DNA of 39,601 nt, taken from contig NW_019091359.1 in assembly GCF_001949145.1 (NCBI RefSeq), positions 584,720 to 624,320 of the forward strand. Reading direction: 5' to 3'. Below the pieces are notes generated by a model that ran no database searches, had not been told where the DNA came from, and worked only from the letters and a program-made list of their open reading frames with translations. This DNA comes from Acanthaster planci. Its lineage: Eukaryota; Echinodermata; Asteroidea; Valvatida; Acanthasteridae. The number at the start of each line of letters is the position of its first letter. Position 1 is the first letter of the stretch. Made by a program: the position numbers and the translations under genes. This document shows, one piece after another, positions 23,501 through 39,601 of this stretch.

Positions 23501-24241
23501 GGTCGCTTCCAAAGCTACTTCCACTGCTTCTTTCTCTGACTGTGTCCTTTCAGTATGTGGTTCTGACTTACGAAGAGGAAGTCTAAGAGGTAGCATCATC
23601 TGAATGGTATGGGCCAAAGCAGCAATACACCAGTCACTAGTCTCTCTCCCTTCCACTGCAACTGGTAAATACCAGCAGGACTCGTCACTGTACATACCAA
23701 ATGTGTAGCCACAATACAAATACTGACGTGCATTAAGATCCGTTTCCCATGCCGGACGGCAACCACGAAAGAAACCTGTGTCTGGAAGTTTGGAGGAATG
23801 GTTGACACATGGTCGCAAGTGATCCTCAATAGTCTTGTCTCTGTTAATGAGTTCGTTCAAGAGCCATGTCAGCTGGATTCTTTGCAGCCTCTTTCTTTCC
23901 TGTTGTCTCCTCAACAGAGGGCCAAGCCCCGGGGGGACATGGATGGGTTTTGTGTCATCGCTGCTAGACATGACCTCATTCATACAAAGATTCACCAAGG
24001 AGGGCACTCTGGATAAAACAAATCCTTGGACTGGAATATCCGCGCTGGCAGAAGATCCTAAAGATTCGTCAGAATGATCTGATTGGTGTGGTAGTGAGAA
24101 ACTAAAATTGAGCGTGTCCACATCCTTGGAGTTATCAGGGAGGTCAACAAGTCTTCCAGAGTAGAAGTCATCCTCCCACCAATACATATCTTCCATTGAT
24201 GCTTTGATGCTAGCCGCTTCAGTGTCCCTATCTTGTGCCAT
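20576..24241 (-). CDS. Large intronless protein of unknown function (1221 aa)
   Basis: One uninterrupted minus-strand frame runs from ATG (24239-24241) to TAA. The ATG is the first after an in-frame TGA at 24260-24262 and has A at -3 and G at +4. I do not recognise the family. Residues 1-100 are acidic and Ser-rich, probably disordered (YWWEDDFYSGRL near 20-31). Residues 100-295 are partly helical with conserved-looking aromatic/Cys positions (ARQYLYCGYTFGMYSDE). An acidic linker covers 298-320. Residues about 320-490 contain helical pairs like tetratricopeptide repeats, best at 325-356 (ALYLNEVARAHLYFGQPEPA). Residues 500-600 are Trp-rich. From about 640 to the end the sequence alternates beta strands and short loops and could form a beta-propeller-like or similar fold. 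There is no signal peptide or clear membrane helix, so it is likely intracellular. The length, the lack of breaks and a nearby polyadenylation signal argue for a live gene. An old retrocopy or a viral or transposon origin is not indicated by any motif. Confidence 0.85.
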   Translation of the reverse strand: MAQDRDTEAASIKASMEDMYWWEDDFYSGRLVDLPDNSKDVDTLNFSFSLPHQSDHSDESLGSSASADIPVQGFVLSRVPSLVNLCMNEVMSSSDDTKPIHVPPGLGPLLRRQQERKRLQRIQLTWLLNELINRDKTIEDHLRPCVNHSSKLPDTGFFRGCRPAWETDLNARQYLYCGYTFGMYSDESCWYLPVAVEGRETSDWCIAALAHTIQMMLPLRLPLRKSEPHTERTQSEKEAVEVALEATIKRVSCALARVCPKLVKYCFEPAVAYVWWSRGDMSKAKEIFLRIAERMPSDLESDPSQMSEGEDEVQSTSEGKWILQKALYLNEVARAHLYFGQPEPAVTYYQQAADQCSTHIPALAADCSMQSLMLMATAFDEGLMCNALAVRAADSWSTAVVQPEYHPNIVQMAAESFLHCHSGYPATHGDCPVGQNTAWLLEAKHLLRGLAARAPQVNLHLSLVEAMLGYVMEAEESYMNYVQQYASHSQALAQRIPGAVSVFIGPDIKPHPWWVFSEWQSHTNKSGKQGFMNPKHLRTLPLVWRRRFRFCGCDIRRIHDEYMYQDIWNAPYWPVTDNQVKNLCLHLNKDGFLTGCLIQNLPPLRPLLLDPFTGSICVPDQYHEEEALPWSNCKSDFGSNDVTKFDLTFDTSIPTSVKIYSSDVGNVVSLLTWNDKMVAERGTVQSKLLELEEVVVTHATLLYFSCEGSSHKLNLVEAIMAEKKETILEQLRNEGYCNDPKVMEDALDFLDFCVVKSKKMQFDFLKAALDGDSRERLTLIDIKRKLGKTPGRCVSSIQLTPKQQKKLLRSIQEDGPRELETHSIVLMRVTLVGRSTAVLAFYTAASTTHVYDTGEIDTLVFVDCTSPETFNKPVIHCPDQPNATWCLPSQDSHVDKSAKILVAVEKSFKPRLVIFDTKGIVVQSHSVWDCQTFVVVASSLEILDNDPEHTDMVLHTNKIKSRLRLISTNGTMQFQTKPLGTIEQFILVESMVFVSLRDRILILDSATLEPIETRYRENGHSTDQPSCPSGKSGVLLTGERSFLKALSVNSLSVTPQFGKGDKCIQVILGVANHVFVLQRAKHTDRVSAKSTTKCPSAPVTILAKIMVPGVPTEACHLNQIDGFVVTVSVFESTELPLYRENLYWFGMDGCIRGIHPFIGLGPHCLFAAEFKQVLTKVEEAQELKLGKNGRSSVSGKDDRQWHIFFADGLGALCCIKLPNDF

Positions 24242-24710
24242 GCTAGCTTGGTAGTTTTCTCATAGAAGTTGATGCTTTAGCATGAAGCAAACACATCTGT
24301 GATGGATGAAACAGATAAACATGTTACACTCTTCCATAAAGACATTCGCAGACTTTACAATTCTCTGAAAATGCATTAAAGCTTTGCAAGTTTTCTAAAA
24401 ACATCTTGGACAAGGGAAAATTTCTTGCTTGTTTTGCTATTGACAACTTTTAAAATTTTTTTGACATTCAACAGTCTCCAACTGAATGTTCTGGTGTTTA
24501 CATGTTTATCATGTTCTTGATATTGACAGAGCTTTTGTAGACAGGTGACTTGATCTACTACAAGAAAGTTTAATTACATGTATTTAGACCATCAGATAAA
24601 CAATTCAACATGACATACTGGCATGTTGTGAAACCATTTTCAGGATGGTTGGTCCATTTTTCTGTTTTACCAATAACCATACTAACTCACTACATGTATT
24701 CACTTACGTA
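24242..24710. other. 5' flank of the 1221-aa gene
   Basis: AT-rich, with no open frame worth calling. It should hold the promoter of the minus-strand gene. I see no convincing TATA box at a sensible distance. Confidence 0.3.
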
Positions 24711-25062
24711 CAGGCCTTGTGCTAACTTTTTTTCCTGGCTAGCTCACTGGGCTAGTTAACTGGATATTTTACAAGCCTGTTTAGAGTTTTACTAGCCCGT
24801 GTATAAAAAAATTAACGTCCTGTCCCGCGAGCATCACGTTTAAAAAAACACAAGTAAAAACACATCCACAACAACTCAGTTTTTGCGATCTTGTATTTAT
24901 TACAAAAAGCATTATACATGTATATTTTTATCACAGTTTTTACAGGTAGGCTTAGTCTGAATTTTTCACAAGCCCACCGGGCAACCAAGGAACCAAGTTA
25001 AGAAAGCCCGGAGCATTTTTCGCTAGAATTTGTACACTGGGCTAGTACTATTTCGAGGCCTG
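24711..25062. mobile_element. Short non-autonomous DNA transposon (MITE), copy 1
   Basis: A 352-bp element starts CAGGCCTTG and ends CGAGGCCTG, giving short inverted ends, and is flanked on both sides by ACGTA (24706-24710 and 25063-25067). The same family recurs at 34442-34794 in the same orientation. Shared blocks are GCTAACTTTTTTTC, TTTTACTAGCCC, CACAAGCCCACCGGGCAACCAAGGAA-like sequence (broken by substitutions) and AGCCCGGAG. It does not encode a protein. The 5-bp flank duplication is short for the hAT superfamily (8 bp), so the superfamily is left open. Confidence 0.7.
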
Positions 25063-25067
25063 ACGTA

Positions 25068-26723
25068 AATGTTGAGTGACATCTGCATAACTTTGTATAT
25101 ATGACTATCTGTGTAGAGTACTGAAGTGTGAAGTCATACTGAACAAGTGTAGTGTAATTGAATGGTGTACATGTACTGGTTCATGTGCTGGCCGGTTCTC
25201 CACTAATACCTTTTACACACATAATTGTGCATGTGATGTCCTCACTTTGGTACTCTATAGTTAAGGTCCAACACACTACTTATGCAAATGTATGTCTTGA
25301 TAGGCGATATTTTCCTACCATGTAATGTTTTGAGAAATAAAGTAAGTCTGTATGATCACACCAAATATGAAAAATCCATTTTTTTTGCTTTAATTTCTTT
25401 GTTATCATTGATGACAGAATGAACATTAATAGGGGCTCCTATTTTGTTGTAAATTGAGGAATATTCATGAAATGCATTCCAGTACATGTACATACACATG
25501 TACATGCTCGTGATGTGGAACTCAAAGTCTTCCATTCAGAATGACCTGTGTGTGTACGGAAAAAGGGTACATGTAGGTGTATGTGTAGGTTTGAGATTGG
25601 ACTACACGTTTCCAGATAAAGCAACGGCAATACAAGCTATATAAAACTTATATAAAATGGATATCAGTGGTGGACGGTCCAGTGTGCCCTTTGAATAGAC
25701 CTCCACATTCCATCCTTAGCGGTTTCACCCGAGCCACTCAGACAGTAAGATCCATGTATAATGTACACCGCATCTACATGTATCGTTCAGAGAGTGATAT
25801 TAGCTGTCATTTGAAATCACTAACCCGATTTTAGCCTGACTTGCACTCCAATGTTGGACAAAAGCATAAGCTGTCTTCAAAGTGGAATAGCAATCCAGAC
25901 ATTTTCTGCGAATAAAAGGGTGGATTTGAATAAAGACTATAAAGAATAATTTATTCCTAAAATAGACTTGGACACATCAACATCTGGTCAAAATGTGAGC
26001 GAAAGTGATATTGAAACAATTTCCTTAGACAGATACAAATGCCAAATAAAATCAAAGACAGATTTGTTCCCAATACAGCTGGGAATACATCATGCAATTG
26101 GACTTTCAGCAGTGATCCTGAAAGAATCCTTGAAATGAATACAAAAATACACGTCCTGACTCTTGATAAAATATGAACCACGCAGACACTACATTTTCTA
26201 GTGCCACTATTTAGATAGATGCTTCTATATATGTGTATACTCTACATGTGACAGACATTTTGGATGGGGGGGTGAAAGGGTGACAAACTTTTGGATGAGT
26301 GTAAATAAGGGGTCCCTCAAAATAACTGAACTGTAGTACATACTGTTAGTTGTGACTCACGTCATATTAAGTAAGGGAATAAACATGTGCTGGGCAGGTT
26401 TTAAACATGCATTTAAGACCAGCTCAGGAGAATGGACGTAACTAATGTCCTCGCCTGAACGGCTCAGGCATTATCAGCACTCGTTCTCCTGAGCAAAGTC
26501 TTAAACGCACATATTTATTTCCATTCATAAATACCTTTTCATTCTGAGAGTCTAAAGAAGTCAACATATAATGGATTTCCAACAATTTTGTTCTAAAACT
26601 TTACTTCATTTTCCTGAGCACCCCCGTCCAGTTTGTGGTATACATGTATCCCTTTTGAAAGTTGTCCACAGAATCCCCTTCAATGAACTTGGCATGCATG
26701 CAGCACATGCACACAGTCCCCTG
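25068..26723. other. Stretch without a supported gene
   Basis: Several TACATGTA/GTACATGTAC palindromes cluster at 25477-25575. Short open frames lack recognisable motifs. Near 26256-26290 is a G-rich patch. Confidence 0.3.
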
Positions 26724-26820
26724 ACCTTTTGGGGGGTCAGGGGCCTGAGCCCCCCAGGTGGTCCCCTCCCAATGTGCCATGTTAAAGGGGACCCAACAAA
26801 GGAAGAGTGAGCTTGCGTGG
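26724..26820 (+). repeat. Dispersed GC-rich repeat, copy 1 (inverted partner at 28141-28233)
   Basis: Its reverse complement matches 28141-28233. Common blocks are GGGGCCTGAGCCCCC, TGTGCCATGTTAAAGG and GACCCAACAAAGGAA. The centre GGGGCCTGAGCCCCCC is itself palindromic. Probably a mobile-element fragment with two copies in opposite orientation about 1.4 kb apart. Confidence 0.6.
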
Positions 26821-28140
26821 ATCCTCACGGGGTCAATTATTTTTATTATTCATAGACATGCATATGGGTACATTTTAAGAATTCATCTATATTGGTTGTT
26901 GATAATTGTCTCTATACTTTCCTCATGGCACATTTGCCATGATGCCAACGACTGAAAATAACAGATTGTTCAGCTGTGAAAGGACCAATACCCCAAGTAG
27001 TAACAGGTCCTCGGTGACTGAGAATAATCACATTAGCTTCACTGTAATCGTGATTCAGGGCATATGGTTTGGGTCATTTATTTTGATTTCAGAACAGTTT
27101 AAAGTAATGAATTCACTTTTGTACTGCGCTTTGTAAGTGAAAAACTTCACCACCGAGTAGAGGGCACTTTGACCATGGGAAACTCCAAACCCTTGTTGCA
27201 GAGGGGTTGCTATAAATGAGTTCAAGAACAGTTTGAAAGTAAGCATACCCAGGGGCATGGTGTTGATATACATTATTTCGATTTATTAGAAAGTCCTGAT
27301 AAAAAGTGCAAGTACAGTTTACTGTTAGTTACTGTTTTTCCCTCAAATAATTATGTTGGTGTGAAAAACCTTCACCCACTTACTGAGGGCTTGTAAGACT
27401 CCCCCAAAACCCCATGCCCCAGGTTGCAATGAGGCCCCACTGATTGGAGAGAATAAAATCAACTACCTCAAAGTAATCTTGAGGTGGGGCATGAGGGTTG
27501 GGTATTTCATTCAAATTTCAGCATAATGAACTGACTGTAGCATCACCAGAGAATAATTAATTTCAACTCATCTCGGCAATGCTCAAGGAAGGGTCCTCAT
27601 CTCTGTGACAGCACTCACAGACCAGCCCAAGAAGCGCTTGATTTCTGTCGTATGCCGACCACTGGTAAGCATCTCTGCTACTGGAACTCCTGCTCTCCCC
27701 TTTGGGGGTTTTCAATTACGAAGGCATAGTAAAACACTCGCTTGTTTTAACCCACACTTGTTCTCACCATTGAGCTAGTGGCATCGAAGTACAAGAGGAC
27801 TTTTTTCCACTCTATTAAACAAAGAGCCACTTGCTCATCCATCATCACATATACCATAAAGGGAATTGAGGAAAAAATACTGGATGACACCTCCTCCTGA
27901 GTATTTGCAGTTTGGATAAACGTCTTTTGTACACACAGTGAAGCAATTTGACCTCATGGAGAGCATTTTTGTGTAATTGTGTCCAACTGCTTGTGTCAGT
28001 GCTTTCCTCAAGATGTCCATTGAGGGCCAAGTTGTCAAGTTTCCTGCTTATTTTTCATATTTTGCCCCAACCTCATGGAATGACCCATCCACATACATAC
28101 ATGTATCTGTAAAATATGAAATAACAAAACACCTGGGGAC
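26821..28140. other. Stretch without a supported gene
   Basis: Short open frames on both strands, none recognisable. Two similar AAGTGAAAAACTTCACC/GTGTGAAAAACCTTCACC-like patches (near 27136 and 27360) suggest further unrecognised repeats. Confidence 0.25.
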
Positions 28141-28233
28141 CTACTCAAGTTCATTTTTTTCCTTGTAGGGTCGCCTTTAACTTGGCACATCAAAGGGAGG
28201 GCACTTGGGGGCTCAGGCCCCCGACCCCATAAG
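28141..28233 (-). repeat. Dispersed GC-rich repeat, copy 2 (inverted)
   Basis: Reverse-complement partner of 26724-26820 with the same blocks. Identity by eye is about 80 percent over roughly 90 bp. Confidence 0.6.
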
Positions 28234-28511
28234 GGTAAAGTTTTTAAATTTTTAATCATGTTAATATTTGTCATCTCCAAAAAATCATCCAAGTACCCTT
28301 GCCATAAGCAGCTCCAACCCTAAGCTGCCCCTACCTAAGCAGCCCCAAACAAATATTAGATGCACCACTGCGGTGGGCAGAGTTGTGTGTGCATACATCA
28401 CGCTGAATGGCAAAGTATATGTATGTATGTAAATGTCAATACATGCGTGTGCATGGCGAAAAAGCTTTTTTTTTGTTTCTTTAGCATTCCATCATGTTAA
28501 TAGGTCTGACT

Positions 28512-29053
28512 TAGTCCAAGTAACTTGGACTCTACAAATCGCCTTTAACATATGGATATGGTGTACAGTTTCAATATGATCACCACTATTGGACATGCGA
28601 TGAGCCTCAGGAATCAGTCATTGGCGCGTGTGCCGACATGGCATGCCTTTTGTGAGTGGTCTGCTAGGGCTAGGCCGGCGCGCCATACCATCATCTCCAG
28701 GACATTAACAACACAGTTCAAATCACTATTTCAACAAGATGGTGACACCAAGCTCGACAACAAGACCATTTCCGACTTGAAGGGAAATTTCTCTTTTCTT
28801 CCCAATGTGACTAAACTTTATCATCATAATTCATTGTCGGAATCTCTGATTCTCACTTAATCCTTAGCCGGATGCATTAGACAGTTAAGGACCATTTTGG
28901 AGGTGAATTCAGAGGATTTGATTCAAGGTTTAAGCTATTTTGAGTGAAATGAATTAATGGGATGGAAAGGCTATGGAGGGTACCTGAACTCTATTATCGC
29001 CCATATCAAAATGTTAAGAAAGGCGATTTGTAGAGTCCACGTTACTTGGACTA
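28512..29053. mobile_element. Terminal-inverted-repeat element, copy 1
   Basis: A 542-bp element has 35-bp inverted ends (28512-28546 and 29019-29053) with a single mismatch, beginning TAGTCCAAGTAAC. The flanks GGTCTGACT (left) and GGCCCGACT (right) agree at seven of nine positions and may be a decayed 9-bp target duplication, which would suit a Mutator-like element; that assignment is inference. The interior has a 102-codon open frame (28552-28860) without recognisable transposase motifs. Confidence 0.7.
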
Positions 29054-30900
29054 GGCCCGACTTAGCCCCAGACTGGGGGCCAGTCTACTGGACTCCCTCC
29101 ATATCTTTGGCCCCACAATGGTCAATCCAAAAATAAACGCATGCTATGAAACCCCTTTTGTGTGTATGGATCACTCACTCGATCAAACCAACGTATTAAT
29201 ATGGGCGATTTCCAATTTGTAGAAGTCCGTGAAATTTTAGTTTCGATTTGGACCATTCATTTATTACATAGGCCTACAGCCATTAACTCCGACCCGATTG
29301 TTGACCGATGCCAAACACAGTCGGGATCTGTTTAGTCTGGGAACCGGACAGCATTAGAGACGGTGATTCCAACTGCTGTTTTATCACCGACTTTGTATCA
29401 CTCGTAATGAAGCCTTGTGTGCATGCATGAAAGCAATGAATGTGTAGAAAACAACAGCCGTCAGGTATTTTCATGGGTGCTTGTCATCATTGTGCGAGAT
29501 AGGGATTCAGACTCAGATCCCAGGCATCATATATTTTGGTTCATCATTCATCAACGTTCTTAGGCAATATAATGCTCTGGGGATCTACGTAATAACACTT
29601 TACTCTACAGTATCCTACTCTACTCCACTGGCTAGCAATTCATCGCAATCTTCTAAGTCATGGTTGTTGAACTTGAGTAAAGTCATGGCAAAAACACATT
29701 GCTAAGATATGTGTTCTGACTGTTTTCACAACTAGTTCTCATTCCATCCTATAATAAGCTAGGCCTGATTTAGCCCCGATAGTCATGTTAGTGAGTAGTG
29801 TGGCACACACCCTCGCTCTCACTCAGCGAGTGTCCGTGCCACACTGTAGTGGGGCTAGGCCTGACCGAATTCTAAGTAAAAACAAATTTTGGAATTTAGG
29901 CCAGGGCCTAGGCCCGGGCCCTACTCGCCCTCCCTACCAATTGTTACATGTTCTGCAGGGCCAGTCATGCTATTGCCAGTGCAGTGCTCACGGGTCACTG
30001 CTCAAATTAAACAATCCTCAACACTAACTACTAAGTTTTGGTAGGCCTACTACTAGCCTAGTGCTGATGAATGACCTACAGCACACAGTGTACATACAGA
30101 CGAGTTGCCCATCCGTTCTGGAACTGCAAGTGTTTTATTCCTCCATGGTTGAACCATAGAGCAAGGAACAGACTAGGTACGTTGGGTATGTAACTTCCTG
30201 TTTACCATGTGTGTTTACCATTAATTTAACACCGGCACCAAATGGGTTTGTCGCACAGGGGCCAAACGGTGCACATAGCTCTAAATTATGGATTGTCCGA
30301 AATCGGCAGTGTCTCCGTTCCAGCCTCCACCCAGTAGTATCTCCTACTGACGTTTTCAGCTCATTTTAAAGTTTGTTGTAAACAAATTATGTAATTATAC
30401 CTTTTAGATGTGAAAAAAATGAAGTACTTAAAATTACAGGTTACTAGGAATTTCGATTTGAGGAACACCGTTACTGCAACAAAGCCGAAATTTAAAAAAA
30501 TGAGGGATGATTGCACCTACCCAGACGTATCTCTCACGATGATAATTTGGTTGTATTTGGTCATTGAAGCACCATACTATGTCTTCAAATTCTGATTGGA
30601 CGTTTTCAATCCGAAACCGTAAAGCTGCCGCGCGGCGCGCTGCTCAATCACCATTTGATGATTTTTGAAACAGCCTACCTCACCTGTCAATACTTGTAAT
30701 GCTTTTGTATTGACTGCTTTTAGGTAAGATTAAAGAGTTCCATGTATGAACATCACTTATTTTCCCTTGCAGTAGTTTATTAGCCGTCAGAAAGTTATAA
30801 CATTTCCTAAAAAGTTAAATTAAATAAGCCTAACGCCTGAACGTAGTGAACTGAAATTATAATTGTAGCAGACACTGAAGGCCTCGACCATGTACATCAT
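29054..30900. other. Stretch without a supported gene
   Basis: No coding signal that I trust. A CpG-rich palindromic patch (GCCGCGCGGCGCGC) lies near 30624-30640. AGGCCTA motifs are frequent. Confidence 0.3.
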
Positions 30901-30903
30901 GTA

Positions 30904-30972
30904 GACCCGTAAACAGGGCCGTCGTATAGAGGAGTAGACGGAGGAGTATTCGTCGGACCCTGTTTACGGGTC
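30904..30972. repeat. Perfect 15-bp inverted repeat (hairpin)
   Basis: GACCCGTAAACAGGG at 30904-30918 is followed, after a 39-base spacer, by its exact reverse complement at 30958-30972. It ends just before the second copy of the terminal-inverted-repeat element. It could be the end structure of another small transposon. Confidence 0.8.
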
Positions 30973-30988
30973 AAAAGAAGGCCTAGTC

Positions 30989-31237
30989 TAGTCTGAGTAA
31001 CTTGAACCCTACATGGTCAGCCTTAGACAGTTTAACTTCGTCATGTTCGTCACTTGAAGGACCATTTTGGAGCTGAATTCGGAAGATTTTAATTCGGGGT
31101 ACGAATTGTTTTGAGTGAACGCATTAGGCCTTCGGCTTAATGAGCAAAAGCCTGTGGAAATAGGCCTACATGGTCGCCCGACAAACTTTAAAAAAGGCGA
31201 CTTGTAGGGTCCAAGTTCAACTAAAGTTACTTGGACA
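30989..31237. mobile_element. Terminal-inverted-repeat element, copy 2 (internally deleted)
   Basis: Shares the interior GGACCATTTTGGAG.TGAATTC and TTTTGAGTGAA blocks with copy 1 (28512-29053). Its ends are similar: AGTCTGAGTAACTTGAACC at the left and the complement of GTCCAAGTAACTTTAG at the right. The central portion of copy 1, including its open frame, is missing, so this is a shorter and more decayed member of the same family. Confidence 0.6.
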
Positions 31238-31802
31238 TGTTGGAGAGTCGGACTACCCCTACCTGCCTACACTATCTGATGATGTCACCTGAACGCTACA
31301 TACATGTACTATGTAGGCCTAGGCCTGGCTATGAACAATAATCATGATAATGTTGCCTGTTCTGTGTATTGTTAAATTCTAACATTTACCTTGATATTTT
31401 ACAAGATTTTGTTCATGGTTCAATTTTTTTCAATGAATCAAATGCTGGCTTCAGTTCAAATTTTAACAATTTTGAAATTGGAAATTAAATAGAGGAGCTA
31501 CAGCGTGCAAAAAAAGACACATTTTAATCAGAATTTCCTATTTAAGAAAATAAGTTTCCAAATAGTGCCCTCACTCATACTCACTTATTCATGTCCCTAT
31601 CTACGATCATGACCAGATGACGATGGCTGTTGGTGGGACTTCGAAAATTTGTGTACGCACAATGCATGCGAAGTTAACAAATCGCCTCATTCTTATTAAA
31701 TATTTTGACATGGTTGGCGATACTAGACTGCTATCAACTCGGTCATGTTGGGATATTAAACTCAACCGTTGAGGCAAATTGTCCATTGGGCATGTTGGGA
31801 CA

Positions 31803-31846
31803 TTTTATCAAAATAAAAACAATATTATTTGTATATTATAATATAT

Positions 31847-31891
<45 letters not shown>

Positions 31892-31930
31892 TTATATATA
31901 AAATATATATTTTATCAAAATAAAAACAAT
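31803..31930. repeat. (TA)n microsatellite bracketed by 21-bp direct repeats
   Basis: An almost pure A/T tract with long TA runs (about 31830-31909) is bracketed by two identical 21-bp copies of a TTTTATCAAAATAAAAACAA-type sequence, at 31803-31823 and 31910-31930. It looks like a duplication that carried or generated the TA run. Confidence 0.85.
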
Positions 31931-32350
31931 TTATCAAGTTGCCTGTTCAGACATGTCAAATTTTGACACAGCATGGACACAGAGACAACTTGACTGTGCC
32001 AAGTCATGAACAAGTCGTGTTTGGGAATATTTGCGTGCGTCACGATGCATTGCGACTCGGCATACATGTAATGTGTGCAAGAACCTGGTGACACAACGTG
32101 CATACTGCATTAGGCTTGGATGGTATTTCAATATTAGCCAATACTAGTGGCAGTATTTTTTCAATGCCAAAAAATAGGCCTACTGACTGGTGATCTATAA
32201 ATACTGGCAAATACGGTATGGAATTTCAATACCATGGTATTCTTGCTAATATGCCTTGAAAATAAAGGAAAAACCACTAATCTTTGTATTTCACTCTGTT
32301 CTCTGTGGTACAAAGCATGTCATCCAGTGTCATGTCTGCATTGTCATATG

Positions 32351-32490
32351 GGCTTGACGCGCACGTGCATTTGGCAAATCACAACACCCTATTGGTTGAA
32401 GAGGCATGTAACGCACGCATACCACCTGTCCACGAGCCTTGTGCCACCGCAGTAATGGCTTCTAATTCTGGTGGTCGAATTACACAATAG
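32351..32490 (+). repeat. Repeat upstream of CIT exon 1 (copy 1)
   Basis: Aligns with 33021-33158 in the same orientation. Shared blocks are GTGCATTT, AACACC(C/T)TATTGGT, ACCACCTG, and ATGGCTT followed by TAATTCTG. Each copy carries an ATTGG (inverted CCAAT) motif. The pair flanks the first coding exon of citron kinase, so it may mark a duplicated promoter-proximal segment or a dispersed repeat. Confidence 0.55.
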
Positions 32491-32669
32491 CATTAAAAAA
32501 CTTATCACAATATAATTTGCCAGTAATTGCTGCATGCCTACATGTAGATAACCCAGTTTGATCTCATTACAGTGAATCATGTTGGTAAACTCATTGTGTG
32601 CTGTCAGAAGATTTATGTGAACCTTAGCGAATTTCTGTTTTGATGATATGATTAATTCACAGCAACACA

Positions 32670-39601
<6,932 letters not shown>

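Noticed and set aside
28552-28860. 102-codon open frame inside the terminal-inverted-repeat element
   Set aside because: No transposase motif is seen and the frame is absent from the second copy. It is mentioned only as part of the element.

Overview
The window is nuclear DNA of an animal. Its genes have introns with GT-AG borders, most of the sequence is non-coding and AT-rich, and it carries several families of decayed transposable elements. The genes point to a metazoan: a citron kinase, a rhodopsin-class receptor and a large intronless protein. Tandem intronless receptors, frequent TACATGTA palindromes and frequent AGGCCT motifs suggest a marine invertebrate deuterostome (sea urchin-like or amphioxus-like). 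The species cannot be fixed from the sequence alone.

Layout. Bases 1-180 are the last 59 codons of a seven-transmembrane receptor copy whose body lies outside the window. Its 3' flank (about 181-3550) is a diverged duplicate of the 3' flank of the complete intronless receptor gene at 8539-10014 (about 10015-12920), so the two receptors lie in a tandem array with a repeat step of about 9.4-9.8 kb. Between them are an AT-rich fold-back element (about 713-1120), a decayed non-LTR retrotransposon reverse transcriptase (about 5450-5890) and other repeats. From 12.9 to 20.4 kb I see no host gene. That stretch holds a 146-bp tandem duplication, paired retroelement-like repeats and a probable decayed retroelement. 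On the minus strand, 24241-20576 is one uninterrupted frame of 1221 codons for a protein I do not recognise, with a helical-repeat-like N-terminal half and a beta-rich C-terminal half. From 24.2 to 32.6 kb are mostly short inverted-repeat elements and unexplained sequence.

From 32670 to the right edge lies the 5' part of a citron Rho-interacting kinase gene (CIT), read on the plus strand. Ten exons join in frame through GT-AG introns (an eleventh probably begins at 39589). They give the N-terminal extension, the complete kinase domain, the AGC-kinase C-terminal tail and the start of the long coiled coil. Its introns carry at least two short non-autonomous DNA transposons, one of them piggyBac-like with perfect ends and TTAA flanks.

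The genes do not form an operon or an obvious pathway. The receptor array, the 1221-aa protein and the kinase look like independent neighbours. The least explained items are the 1221-aa protein and the receptor tail, which is encoded by a minisatellite read in two frames.
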